From positions 1-49,939 of the forward strand of contig JBJOPS010000022.1 in the NCBI GenBank assembly GCA_046050465.1: DNA of 49,939 bases. The letters are read 5' to 3'. Every line of letters begins with the position of its first letter. Positions within the stretch are counted from its first letter, which is position 1. The DNA is from Egaibacter sp046050465 (GTDB taxonomy: Bacteria > Pseudomonadota > Gammaproteobacteria > Burkholderiales > Burkholderiaceae_C). The notes beneath the pieces are model-generated. The model was not told the DNA's origin and made no database searches. It saw only the letters and a list, made by a program, of their open reading frames with translations. Below are positions 1-8,705 of this stretch, piece after piece. A program made the translations under genes and the position numbers.

Positions 1-302
1 TACCCGGTACTTTCAAGCCGGGCATGTTTGCCCGGGGCGAGTTTGAATTGGGCAGTTCGGGTGCGTTGACTGTGGTGCAGACCGCCCTGGTGGTGCGAGA
101 TGGGTTCAGTTATGTCTACCGCGTGGGCGCGGGCAACCGTGTTGCCCAGCTCAAAGTACAGACCGGCCGACTGCTGGGCGATCAGGTGGAAATTCTCGGC
201 GGCCTCAAGCCCGAGGACCGTCTGGTTGCCAGTGGAGCCGGTTTCCTTAGCGAAGGTGATCTGGTGCGCGTTGTGGATGCTGCGCCAGCCGCTGCGAAAT
301 AA
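1..302 (+). CDS. RND efflux periplasmic adaptor subunit, C-terminal fragment
   Basis: This is the last ~100 codons of a gene that begins before the window; the open frame runs from base 3 to the TAA at 300-302. The visible protein contains the PGMFARGEF stretch typical of the beta-barrel domain of RND membrane-fusion proteins. The membrane-proximal segment (VEILGGLKPEDRLVASGAGFLSEG) follows, as in AcrA/MexA-like adaptors. The family links an inner-membrane RND pump to an outer-membrane channel in the periplasm. The stop is 11 bp before the permease start, so the two genes almost certainly form one operon. Substrate cannot be told from the sequence. Confidence 0.9.
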   Translation, partial: PGTFKPGMFARGEFELGSSGALTVVQTALVVRDGFSYVYRVGAGNRVAQLKVQTGRLLGDQVEILGGLKPEDRLVASGAGFLSEGDLVRVVDAAPAAAK

Positions 303-313
303 GGAGCATTCTG

Positions 314-3300
314 ATGATGAATGTTTCCTCATGGTCGATCAAAAACCCGATTCCAGCGGTGATGCTGTTTGTCATGCTGACATTCGCGGGCGTGTTGTCC
401 TTCAAATCCATGAAGGTGCAAAACTTTCCTGATCTGGAACTGCCCACCGTCACCGTGTCGGCTTCGTTGCCCGGCGCTGCACCTGCTCAGCTGGAGACCG
501 AGGTCGCCCGCAAGATCGAGAACGCCCTTGCACCGCTGCAGGGTCTGAAAAACATTTACACGAAGGTGCAGGACGGCGGTGTCACCATCACCGCCGAGTT
601 CAGGCTGGAAAAACCCACGCAGGAAGCGGTGGACGATGTGCGCTCCGCGGTGCAGGGAGTGCGCAGCGATTTACCATCGGATGTGCGCGATCCGGCGGTG
701 AGCAAGATCAACCTGTCAGGCTCGCCCATTCTGGCGCTCACCATTCGCTCCGCGAACATGGACGACGAGGCGCTGAGCTGGTTTGTGGATAACACCGTTG
801 CGCGCCGTTTGCTGGGTGTCAAGGGTGTGGGCTCGGTAGTTCGGGTGGGTGGTGTGAGCCGCCAGGTGGATGTAGCACTGGACCCCATGAAGTTGCAGGC
901 GCTGGGTGCCACTGCAGCCGACGTGTCGCGCCAGTTGCGGCAGGTGCAAACCGAAAGTGCTGGTGGCCGTGCAGATCTGGGTGGCAGTGAGCAGCCCATG
1001 CGCACGCTGGCTACCGTGAAAACCGTGGACGAGCTGGCCCGCCTGGAGTTGACCCTCAGCAACGGCCAGCGCGTGCGTCTGGACCAGGTCGCCACAGTCA
1101 AAGACACCGTGGCCGAGCCACGCGCGGTCGCCTTGCTCAATGGTGTGCCGGTGGTGGGGTTTGAGATTACCCGCAGCAAAGGCGCCTCTGAAGTGGAGGT
1201 GGGAGCCGAGGTGCAGATTGCGCTTAACGAGCTGAAAGCGCAGCATCCTGATATTGAACTGACAGAAGCCTTCAATTTTGTGAAGCCGGTTGAAGAAGAG
1301 TTCGATGGCTCCATGACGTTGCTTTACGAGGGTGCCATTCTTGCCGTGATCGTGGTGTGGCTGTTCTTGCGCAACTGGCGCGCCACGTTTGTGTCGGCAG
1401 TCGCTTTGCCCTTGTCGGCCATTCCGGCATTCATTGGCATGTATTACCTGGGTTTTTCCATCAATGTCGTGACACTGCTGGCGCTCTCGCTGGTGATTGG
1501 TGTGCTGGTGGACGACGCCATTGTGGAGGTGGAAAATATCGAGCGTCATCTGAACATGGGCAAGACGCCTTTCCAGGCGGCCATGGAAGCCGCGGACGAG
1601 ATTGGCCTGGCCGTGATTGCCACCACCTTCACGCTGATATCGGTGTTTTTGCCCACGGCCTTCATGAGCGGCATTCCCGGTAAATTCTTCAAACAGTTTG
1701 GCTGGACAGCGGCGCTGGCCGTGTTCGCCTCGCTGGTGGTGGCCCGTGTGCTGACCCCCATGATGGCTGCCTACATCATGAAGCGCAGCCCGCGCGAGCA
1801 CAAAGAGCCGTGGTGGATGCACCGTTACATGATCTGGAGTACGTGGGCGTTGAAACACCGCTGGATCACCATGGGGGCTGCAGCTGCATTTTTTGTAGGC
1901 TCCGTCATGCTGATTCCGCTGTTGCCCACGGGCTTTGTTCCTCCGGATGACAACTCACAAACTCAGGTGAACATTGAGTTGCCTCCCGGCTCCACACTCA
2001 GCCAAACCCGTGTGGCCGCAGAAGCTGCGCGTTTGCTGGTTGCCAAAGTTGAGCACGTGAGAAGCGTTTACACCACCGTGGGCGGTGGCGCGGCCGGTAC
2101 TGACCCCTTCGCGCCCCAAGGCGCATCCGAGGTGCGCAAGGCGACGCTGACGGTGCTGCTGGATGAGCGGGGACAACGCCCGCGCAAGCAAGGTATCGAA
2201 AACAACATTCGTACAGCCATGTCGGATCTGCCCGGTGTGCGCAGCAAAGTAGGGCTGGGCGGCTCGGGTGAAAAATATCAGCTCGTGCTCACGGGTGAAG
2301 ACCCGCAAGCGCTTGCCACTGCCGCTGCAGCGGTGGAGAAAGACCTGCGCACCATTCCCGGCCTGGGCACCATTGCGTCCAGTGCCAGCCTGATCCGCTC
2401 CGAAATTGCAGTGCGACCCGACTTTGCGCGTGCTGCCGATCTGGGTGTCACCAGTGCTTCGATTGGCGAAACGCTGCGAATAGCCACCGTGGGTGACTAC
2501 GACGCCTCACTATCCAAGCTCAACCTCTCGCAACGCCAGGTGCCCATTGTGGTCAAGCTGGAAGACGCCGCCCGCAAAGATCTGGATGTGTTGGGCCGTC
2601 TGGCTGTGCCTGGCGTCAAAGGCCCGGTCATGCTGAGCCAGGTAGCTACGCTGGAGATGACGGGCGGCCCCGCAGTGATTGACCGCCTGAACCGCGCGCG
2701 CAATGTGAACTTTGAAGTTGAACTGTCTGGCGCCCCGCTGGGCGATGTGACAGCGGCAGTGGAGAAATTGCCCTCCATCCAGAACCTGCCGGCTGGTGTG
2801 AAGCAGCTGGCGCTGGGCGATGCCGAGGTCATGGGCGAGCTGTTTGCCAGCTTTGGCCTGGCCATGCTCACCGGTGTGTTGTGTATCTACATCGTTCTCG
2901 TGCTGCTTTTCAAGGACTTTTTGCACCCGTTCACCATTCTGGCCGCGTTGCCGCTGTCTTTGGGTGGTGCGTTTGTCGGGCTGCTGATTGCCGACAAGAG
3001 CTTTTCCATGCCCTCGCTGATCGGCCTGATCATGCTGATGGGCATTGCCACCAAAAATTCGATTTTGCTGGTGGAATATGCCATCGTGGCCAGACGTGGT
3101 AATGATGGAAGCGACGGCCAACCAGCCGTCGCGGGCATGAGCCGCTTCGACGCCTTGCTGGATGCATGCCACAAACGTGCGCGCCCCATCATCATGACCA
3201 CGCTGGCTATGGGCGCGGGCATGCTGCCGCTGGCCATGAGCTTGGGCGCTGCAGATTCAAGCTTTCGCAGCCCGATGGCGGTTGCCGTGATTGGCGGGCT

Positions 3301-3418
3301 GATGACTTCCACGGTGCTGAGCCTGCTGGTGATTCCATCCGTGTTTACAGTAATGGATGACTTTGAACACCTGATGCGACGCCTGGTGAACTGGGCCCGG
3401 CGCAAACCAGCGCACTGA
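314..3418 (+). CDS. RND efflux transporter permease (HAE1/AcrB-like)
   Basis: A 1034-residue protein of the usual length for a proton-driven RND pump. It has an N-terminal membrane helix, a porter domain containing LPGAAPAQLETEVARKIE, and a first helix bundle with the DDAIVEVENIERH signature of TM4. A second periplasmic half and a second bundle (FASFGLAMLTGVLCIYIVL...GIATKNSILLVEYA) follow. The AAGG/GGAG sequence at 301-306 supports the ATG at 314. It pairs with the adaptor just upstream. No outer-membrane channel gene lies downstream, so a TolC-type partner must be encoded elsewhere or before the window. The family exports drugs, solvents or aromatic compounds; the substrate here is unknown. 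Confidence 0.93.
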   Translation: MMNVSSWSIKNPIPAVMLFVMLTFAGVLSFKSMKVQNFPDLELPTVTVSASLPGAAPAQLETEVARKIENALAPLQGLKNIYTKVQDGGVTITAEFRLEKPTQEAVDDVRSAVQGVRSDLPSDVRDPAVSKINLSGSPILALTIRSANMDDEALSWFVDNTVARRLLGVKGVGSVVRVGGVSRQVDVALDPMKLQALGATAADVSRQLRQVQTESAGGRADLGGSEQPMRTLATVKTVDELARLELTLSNGQRVRLDQVATVKDTVAEPRAVALLNGVPVVGFEITRSKGASEVEVGAEVQIALNELKAQHPDIELTEAFNFVKPVEEEFDGSMTLLYEGAILAVIVVWLFLRNWRATFVSAVALPLSAIPAFIGMYYLGFSINVVTLLALSLVIGVLVDDAIVEVENIERHLNMGKTPFQAAMEAADEIGLAVIATTFTLISVFLPTAFMSGIPGKFFKQFGWTAALAVFASLVVARVLTPMMAAYIMKRSPREHKEPWWMHRYMIWSTWALKHRWITMGAAAAFFVGSVMLIPLLPTGFVPPDDNSQTQVNIELPPGSTLSQTRVAAEAARLLVAKVEHVRSVYTTVGGGAAGTDPFAPQGASEVRKATLTVLLDERGQRPRKQGIENNIRTAMSDLPGVRSKVGLGGSGEKYQLVLTGEDPQALATAAAAVEKDLRTIPGLGTIASSASLIRSEIAVRPDFARAADLGVTSASIGETLRIATVGDYDASLSKLNLSQRQVPIVVKLEDAARKDLDVLGRLAVPGVKGPVMLSQVATLEMTGGPAVIDRLNRARNVNFEVELSGAPLGDVTAAVEKLPSIQNLPAGVKQLALGDAEVMGELFASFGLAMLTGVLCIYIVLVLLFKDFLHPFTILAALPLSLGGAFVGLLIADKSFSMPSLIGLIMLMGIATKNSILLVEYAIVARRGNDGSDGQPAVAGMSRFDALLDACHKRARPIIMTTLAMGAGMLPLAMSLGAADSSFRSPMAVAVIGGLMTSTVLSLLVIPSVFTVMDDFEHLMRRLVNWARRKPAH

Positions 3419-3500
3419 AACCCCGATTGGGTTCTGGCGCCGGCACAAGACCGCTTGGGTATTTCACCTCAAGCGCTGGATTATCTTGCCCATGCTTGTT

Positions 3501-3836
3501 CTATAGATGGGTGATCAGCCAGGGTAGCCCATGCAGCATTGACATACCCGCCGCCACGGTGATCAGCATGTTGCCGCTGGTGTATATCGCGACGACTACT
3601 GCCACGGCTGCGGCTGCATAACGTGGCCAGAATGCCAGGCCAGCCACATGGCCGTTGACCATCATCACGCCGCTGAACACGATGGCTGCAAAGATGGCGG
3701 GAACCATCAGTTTGAGCGAGTGCGCCAGCCAGGGCGGCATGTCCCGGTTGGCGAACAGGCCGATGAATGAATAACGAATCAAAAAAGTGCCCAGGGCCAG
3801 GCCCAGAACCACTATCCAGCTTTGCGTGCTGTCCAT
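3501..3836 (-). CDS. azlD: AzlD family branched-chain amino-acid export subunit
   Basis: A 111-residue protein that is almost entirely hydrophobic, with about four predicted membrane helices. It contains the RYSFIGLF and PAIFAAIVFSG segments typical of the AzlD/YgaH family. AzlD is the small partner of AzlC in exporters of branched-chain amino acids. Its start overlaps the end of azlC by 25 bp, so the two are co-translated. It converges on the RND permease with ~80 bp between stops and no obvious intrinsic terminator. Confidence 0.88.
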   Translation of the reverse strand: MDSTQSWIVVLGLALGTFLIRYSFIGLFANRDMPPWLAHSLKLMVPAIFAAIVFSGVMMVNGHVAGLAFWPRYAAAAVAVVVAIYTSGNMLITVAAGMSMLHGLPWLITHL

Positions 3837-4528
3837 AACCGGGCTCCTTTCTCCGAAATCAATCCCGCCATCAGACCGAACAGGCAGGCCGCAATCAGCC
3901 CGAGCTTGAGCGGCAACGAGAACAGCAACACGCTGGCGGCACCGCCCACCAACGCAGCGGTGGCCGTAGGCAGGCCGCGGATGGACGTGGCCGCAATGGC
4001 AATGAACGACAGCGGCACGGCAAACTCCAGCTGCCAGCTTGCCGGCACGATGTTTCCGGCAAAGATACCGATGGCGCAGAACACCAGCCAGGTCGGCCAG
4101 AACACCGTTGTCAGGCCGGCGTAGTAGGCAATGATGTGCGGGTCTGTCGGGTTTTCTTCCTCACGTTTTTGCATAAAGGCAAAACTGTGGTCTACCAGAA
4201 AGGCTGCAATCAGCATGCGCTGACCTGTGCTGAATGAGCGCACCTTGGCGCTCAGCGCCGCGCTGTAAACCGCCATGCGCAAGTTGATCACGCAGCCCGA
4301 CAAAATGGCGACCCATAGCGATGCCGAATTCTGCATGAACTGCGTGAGCACCGCCTGCGACGACCCGGCAAAAACCAGTGCGGGCAAGGCCAGTGCGGCC
4401 CCGGTCGTCAAGCCGGCGTTGACGGAAGCCACACCGCAGACCAGCGCAAATGGCAGGTAGGATGGTGCAACGATGACTGCTTCACGAACACCAACCCAGA
4501 AGGCTGCGCGTGCGCCGGGACTGTGCAT
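3812..4528 (-). CDS. azlC: AzlC family branched-chain amino-acid permease
   Basis: A 238-residue membrane protein with the AzlC signature features: a REAVIVAPSYLPFALVCG first helix, the FAGSSQAVLTQFM segment and NLRMAVYSAAL. It is the large subunit of the AzlCD exporter. The start lies only 23 bp after the gudD stop on the same strand, with no terminator visible between them. It therefore looks like part of a gntR-gudD-azlC-azlD transcript. That is an odd partner for a sugar-acid gene. Either it is simple read-through, or the pump exports something related to aldarate catabolism. Confidence 0.9.
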   Translation of the reverse strand: MHSPGARAAFWVGVREAVIVAPSYLPFALVCGVASVNAGLTTGAALALPALVFAGSSQAVLTQFMQNSASLWVAILSGCVINLRMAVYSAALSAKVRSFSTGQRMLIAAFLVDHSFAFMQKREEENPTDPHIIAYYAGLTTVFWPTWLVFCAIGIFAGNIVPASWQLEFAVPLSFIAIAATSIRGLPTATAALVGGAASVLLFSLPLKLGLIAACLFGLMAGLISEKGARLWTARKAG

Positions 4529-4551
4529 GCTTTACTCACTCTATCGGGTTG

Positions 4552-5919
4552 TCAGCGCACCATGCAGGGTGATTTGGGATTGAACTTCCAGTTGGGGACC
4601 AGGTATTGCATGGCGATGGCATCGTCGCGGGCGCCGAGCCCGTGTTTCAGATAGAGCTGGTGGGCTTTTTCGACTTTTGCCATGTCCAACTCTACGCCCA
4701 GGCCCGGTTTGGTGGGGACGGTGATGGTGCCGTCCACAATCTTCAGTGGGTCTTTGGTCAGGCGCTGGCCATCCTGCCAGATCCAGTGCGTGTCAATCGC
4801 TGTGGTTTTGCCGGGTGCGGCCGCAGCCACATGGGTGAACATGGCCAGCGACACATCAAAATGGTTGTTGGAATGCGAACCCCAGGTCAAGCCAAACATC
4901 TGGCACAGCTGCGCCACGCGCACCGAGCCCTGCAGCGTCCAGAAATGCGGGTCGGCCAGCGGGATGTCCACGGACTGCAGCTGGATGGAGTGAGCCATCT
5001 CGCGCCAATCAGTGGCGATCATGTTGGTCGCGGTCAGCAAGCCGGTGGCGCGGCGGAATTCGGCCATCACTTCGCGGCCCGAGAACACACCTTCTGCGCC
5101 GCAAGGATCTTCGGCATAGGCCATCACCGCGTGTTTGTCGCGGCACAGGCGAATGGCGTCTTTCAGCAGCCAGCCGCCGTTGGGGTCCAGCGTGATGCGC
5201 GCATCGGGGAAACGCTCGTGCAGCGCCACAATGGCTTCCATTTCTTCATCGCCGCTGAGTACGCCGCCCTTGAGTTTGAAGTCCTTGAAGCCGTAGCGCT
5301 GATAAGTGGCCTCGGCCAGACGCACGATGGACTTCGCGTCCATCGCAGGTTCATGGCGCAGGCGCAGCCAGTCGTCGGCCATATCGGGTTCCGAGCGATA
5401 GGGCAGGTCTGTCTTGTTGCGGTCTCCCACGTAAAACAGATAGCCCAGCACGGCGACACTGGCGCGCTGCTGGCCATCACCCAGCAGGGCGGCGACCGGC
5501 ACATTCAGAAACTGGCCCAGTAGATCGAGGAGGGCGCTTTCCACGGCGGTGACGGCGTGAATGGCCACCCGCAAATCAAAGGTCTGGTTGCCGCGCCCGC
5601 CGCTGTCGCGCTCGGCAAACTTCACGCGCAGGGTGTTGAGCACCTGGTTCCATGCGCCCAAGGGTTGGCCAATGATCAACTCGCGGGCATCTTCCAGTGT
5701 CTGCCGGATTTTTTCGCCGCCGGGCACTTCACCGACGCCGGTGTTGCCAGCGCTGTCGGTCAGGATGACCAGGTTGCGCGTGAAAAACGGGCCGTGTGCG
5801 CCGCTGAGGTTGAGCAGCATGCCGTCATGGCCTGCAACGGGAATTACCTGTATTTGTGTGATAACAGGATAGTTGGGAATACGTGAGCTGGACATCATTT
5901 TGGATTTAAAGACTGACAT
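4552..5919 (-). CDS. gudD: D-glucarate dehydratase (enolase superfamily)
   Basis: A 455-residue enzyme that dehydrates D-glucarate (and L-idarate) to 5-dehydro-4-deoxyglucarate. All catalytic positions of the GudD family are visible: the KxK base pair (K215, K217), metal ligands D245, E270 and N299, and the Asp-His dyad (D323, H349 in GSHSNNHFD). Each is about 10 residues offset from the E. coli numbering I remember, because of a longer N-terminus. The start at 5919 is preceded only by a weak GA-rich sequence; an ATG pair eight codons downstream (near 5898) is an alternative. It follows the gntR gene by 57 bp on the same strand and probably shares its transcript. Confidence 0.95.
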   Translation of the reverse strand: MSVFKSKMMSSSRIPNYPVITQIQVIPVAGHDGMLLNLSGAHGPFFTRNLVILTDSAGNTGVGEVPGGEKIRQTLEDARELIIGQPLGAWNQVLNTLRVKFAERDSGGRGNQTFDLRVAIHAVTAVESALLDLLGQFLNVPVAALLGDGQQRASVAVLGYLFYVGDRNKTDLPYRSEPDMADDWLRLRHEPAMDAKSIVRLAEATYQRYGFKDFKLKGGVLSGDEEMEAIVALHERFPDARITLDPNGGWLLKDAIRLCRDKHAVMAYAEDPCGAEGVFSGREVMAEFRRATGLLTATNMIATDWREMAHSIQLQSVDIPLADPHFWTLQGSVRVAQLCQMFGLTWGSHSNNHFDVSLAMFTHVAAAAPGKTTAIDTHWIWQDGQRLTKDPLKIVDGTITVPTKPGLGVELDMAKVEKAHQLYLKHGLGARDDAIAMQYLVPNWKFNPKSPCMVR

Positions 5920-5976
5920 TCATCAGTCATCTTACAACTAAGACGACTTTTATTTTTACCACCTCTTGCCGGGTCG

Positions 5977-6789
5977 TTATGTGAAAGTGGCGATGCTATG
6001 GGTTGATAGTGATTTGATTGTTTGTGTGTTTTTCAAGCGTTCCCGACTGTTTGACAGGTGGGTACGCATGGCTGCACGGGCAGCTTCTGCGTCCTGGTTG
6101 CGGATTGCAACAAAAATACTCTCGTGCTCACCATTGACGCGCTGCAAATACACCAAACGCCCCTCAGGTCCGCGCTGTGTGGTGTTGACCCGGGTACGCG
6201 GAATGATCATGGTGCCCAGGTAAGTCATCAGGTCGGAAAAATGCTGGTTGCCTGTGGCACGTGCTACTTCCATGTGGAACTGGAAATCAGGCGGGACGGC
6301 ATCCGAATCGAGGTCAATCGAGTTCTGGAACGCCCGAAGTGCTGCTTGCATGGCGTCCAGGTTGGTCTGTGTTCGCCTCTGCGCTGCCAGCCCTGCTGCT
6401 TCAGTTTCCAGGCTGATGCGCAATTCCAGAACCAGAATCACATCAGCGACTGTGGATAGGTCGTGAGCGGCGATTTTGAAATTGCCACCTTGCGCAGGTT
6501 CAATGACAAAAGTGCCGACTCCATGGCGTGTCTCTACCAGGCCAGACGCCTGCAGTTTGGAGAGTGCCTCCCGGACCACCGTGCGGCTGACGTCAAACCG
6601 GGCCATGATTTCCGCTTCAGTTGGCAATTTGTCGCCGCGTTTGAGCACACCTTCGCGGATATTGTGGCCGAGCTCCTCCACGATTTCACTGACAAGGCCC
6701 CGCGGGCGGCGAGGGCGAGCTGGCTCTTCGGCCAGTCTGTCAGGTTGGAGGGAAGGCTCAAGGCTGGGGTTTTGCATAAGGCTCATCAA
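5977..6789 (-). CDS. GntR-family (FadR subfamily) transcriptional regulator
   Basis: A 270-residue regulator. The N-terminal winged helix is about residues 30-100, with GDKLPTEAEIMARFDVSRTVVREALSKL the GntR signature. The helical FCD effector domain follows. It is divergent from the udh operon and upstream of gudD on its own strand, so it is the likely aldarate/uronate-responsive regulator of both arms. A perfect inverted repeat at 6831-6865, 42 bp from its start, is the obvious candidate operator and would also give autoregulation. The effector is not known; candidates are glucarate, galactarate or 5-dehydro-4-deoxyglucarate. Start may be the second Met (6786). Confidence 0.88.
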   Translation of the reverse strand: MMSLMQNPSLEPSLQPDRLAEEPARPRRPRGLVSEIVEELGHNIREGVLKRGDKLPTEAEIMARFDVSRTVVREALSKLQASGLVETRHGVGTFVIEPAQGGNFKIAAHDLSTVADVILVLELRISLETEAAGLAAQRRTQTNLDAMQAALRAFQNSIDLDSDAVPPDFQFHMEVARATGNQHFSDLMTYLGTMIIPRTRVNTTQRGPEGRLVYLQRVNGEHESIFVAIRNQDAEAARAAMRTHLSNSRERLKNTQTIKSLSTHSIATFT

Positions 6790-6795
6790 AAACGC

Positions 6796-6823
6796 TTGAC
6801 AGACGAAGGCGTAGCTTTAAAAT
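6796..6823 (+). promoter_or_regulatory. sigma70-type promoter of the udh operon
   Basis: TTGACA (6796-6801), a 16-bp spacer and TAAAAT (6818-6823) form a near-consensus promoter reading toward udh. The predicted transcription start is near 6830, right at the left edge of the inverted repeat at 6831-6865. A repressor bound there would block initiation. Confidence 0.7.
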
Positions 6824-6830
6824 TCCAGGT

Positions 6831-6865
6831 CATCAGACAACATATGACTGATATGTTGTCTGATG
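6831..6865. promoter_or_regulatory. perfect inverted repeat, probable GntR operator
   Basis: CATCAGACAACATAT (6831-6845), spacer GACTG, and its exact complement (6851-6865) make a 15-bp perfect dyad. It lies in the divergent gntR-udh gap just downstream of the predicted udh promoter. Each arm holds a TTGTCTGA half-site resembling FadR-subfamily operators (TTGT..ACAA type). Confidence 0.75.
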
Positions 6866-6947
6866 CTTACTGTATCAAACTTATCTGAAATGTCGAGTCG
6901 CCAACGAATCTGACCTGACAGCAGATTCTTCAGTTTTAGGCCTTTCT

Positions 6948-7754
6948 ATGACGATCAATGTTCACAACCGGATCCTGATGACCGGTGCCGCAGGCAATTT
7001 GGGCAAGGCTCTGCGTGATCGGCTCAAGGCCAACTGCAATGTGCTGCGCCTGTCTGATCGCGCGGAATTCGGCCCGGCGGGTGATCGCGAGGAGATTGTG
7101 CTGGCGGATCTGTCGGATGCGGATGCTGTGCTCGGCGCGATGAAGGATGTGGATGCCGTGGTTCACTTCGGTGGTGTTTCCGTGGAATCGCCGTTCGCTC
7201 CCATCCTGCAGGCCAACATCATCGGGGCCTACAACCTGTACGAAGGTGCACGCAAACAGGGCGTGAAGCGGATCGTGTTTGCCAGCTCCAACCATGTAAC
7301 CGGCTTTTACAGGCAGTCTGAAACCATCACCGCAGACAAACCCGCCCGTCCGGATGGCTTGTATGGCCTGAGCAAGGCATTCGGTGAAGATATTTCACGC
7401 CTGTACTTTGACCGCTACGGAATCGAGACCGCCTGTGTCCGCATCGGCTCGTCCTTTGCGGAACCACGCGACCGGCGCATGCTGGCCACGTGGTTGAGCT
7501 TTGATGATCTGCATCGGCTCATCACCGCCTGTCTCACGACGCCCGTTTTGGCGCACACCATCATCTTCGGCATGTCCAACAATGCGGTCACCTGGTGGGA
7601 CAACTCCCAGGCGCGCCACGTGGGTTATGTGCCTCAGGATAGCTCGGACGTGTATCGGGAAACCGTTTATGCCCGCACACCGGCACCTGATTTGAGTGAT
7701 CCGGCAGTGCAGTTCCAGGGTGGTGCGTTCGTGCGTACCGGCCCGTTTGAATAG
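6948..7754 (+). CDS. udh: Uronate dehydrogenase (NAD-dependent, SDR/epimerase fold)
   Basis: A 268-residue protein matching the length of known uronate dehydrogenases. It oxidises D-galacturonate or D-glucuronate to the aldarolactone with NAD. The Rossmann motif TGAAGNLG is at residues 11-18. The catalytic elements are visible as FASSNHVTGFY and YGLSK (Tyr and Lys), followed by RIGSSFAEPRDRRM, which is characteristic of Udh. It opens the rightward operon, ahead of a lactonase and dehydratases that use its product. A general NAD(P)-dependent epimerase is possible, but the neighbours strongly favour Udh. Confidence 0.92.
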   Translation: MTINVHNRILMTGAAGNLGKALRDRLKANCNVLRLSDRAEFGPAGDREEIVLADLSDADAVLGAMKDVDAVVHFGGVSVESPFAPILQANIIGAYNLYEGARKQGVKRIVFASSNHVTGFYRQSETITADKPARPDGLYGLSKAFGEDISRLYFDRYGIETACVRIGSSFAEPRDRRMLATWLSFDDLHRLITACLTTPVLAHTIIFGMSNNAVTWWDNSQARHVGYVPQDSSDVYRETVYARTPAPDLSDPAVQFQGGAFVRTGPFE

Positions 7755-7772
7755 TTCTTGTGAAGAGCTGCC

Positions 7773-8693
7773 ATGTCTGAAGTCAGAGTTTTGTCGACCA
7801 CGCGTGACCGGGTGGGTGAGTCGCCGGTGTGGTCGGTTGCGGAGCAGGCACTTTATTGGGTGGATATTGAAGGCCGCCACATTCACCGATACGACTGGGC
7901 AACCCAGACCCAAAAAACCTGGAACACACCGCAACGGGTGGGGTGTATCGCGCTCACCGACCGTCTGGAGCCGTCTGGTGGTGTTGTGGCCGCGATGGAA
8001 TCCGGTGTCTTTTTGGTGAAATTTCTGGCTGTACCCGACGTCGGTGTCACGCTGCTTGCAGGAATTTCCCACCCGCAACCCAATATGCGCTTCAATGATG
8101 GCCGATGCGACCGACTGGGGCGTTTTTGGGTCAGCACAATGTGTATGGACATGGCGCGCGCAGCCCAGGTAGGCGGCGTTTTTTGTCTGGACGAAGCCGG
8201 CCTGAGCGAAGCCAAAATTGATGGATTGATCACGCCCAATGGCATGGCGTTCAGTCCGGATGACCATACCTATTACCTGTCTGACTCGCATCCCACGGTA
8301 CAAAAAATCTGGGCATTCGACTTCGATGCGCAGACAGCCGGTTTGTCCGCCGGCCGTGATTTCGTGGACATGACACCGCTTCCTGGCCGTCCGGATGGCG
8401 CTGCGGTGGACAGCGAAGGTCATTATTGGATTTGTGCGAACGACGCGGGGCAGTTGCACCGATTCAGCCCGACTGGCGAGTTGGTGTCATCCGTCCATGT
8501 GCCTGTTTCCAAGCCTTCGATGTGCGCATTCGGTGGCCCGAATCTGGATCTGCTGCTGGTGGCGTCCATCCAGCCTGCGGCGGCATCCGGAAAAGACGTC
8601 TGCCTGAGTGGGGCAGTGTTTGCGCTGGAGGCCGGTGTTTGTGGTTTGCCAGAGCCGGTGTTCTCACGATTTCCGGCAACTTTCAAGAACTGA
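7773..8693 (+). CDS. SMP-30/gluconolactonase family lactonase, probable aldarolactonase
   Basis: A 306-residue six-bladed beta-propeller of the SMP-30/regucalcin family. Metal-binding positions are visible: Glu in GESPVW, Asn and Asp in MRFNDGRCDRLGRFW, and Asp in PDGAAVDSEGHYW. The family hydrolyses sugar lactones. Between uronate dehydrogenase (18 bp upstream) and aldarate dehydratases (12 bp downstream), it probably opens galactaro- or glucarolactone to the free aldarate. There is no signal peptide, so it is cytoplasmic. Confidence 0.88.
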   Translation: MSEVRVLSTTRDRVGESPVWSVAEQALYWVDIEGRHIHRYDWATQTQKTWNTPQRVGCIALTDRLEPSGGVVAAMESGVFLVKFLAVPDVGVTLLAGISHPQPNMRFNDGRCDRLGRFWVSTMCMDMARAAQVGGVFCLDEAGLSEAKIDGLITPNGMAFSPDDHTYYLSDSHPTVQKIWAFDFDAQTAGLSAGRDFVDMTPLPGRPDGAAVDSEGHYWICANDAGQLHRFSPTGELVSSVHVPVSKPSMCAFGGPNLDLLLVASIQPAAASGKDVCLSGAVFALEAGVCGLPEPVFSRFPATFKN

Positions 8694-8705
8694 GCGAAGA
8701 CACCA

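Noticed and set aside
4606..5523. 305-residue open frame opposite gudD
   Set aside because: Antisense to a well-supported glucarate dehydratase, with composition typical of a shadow frame.
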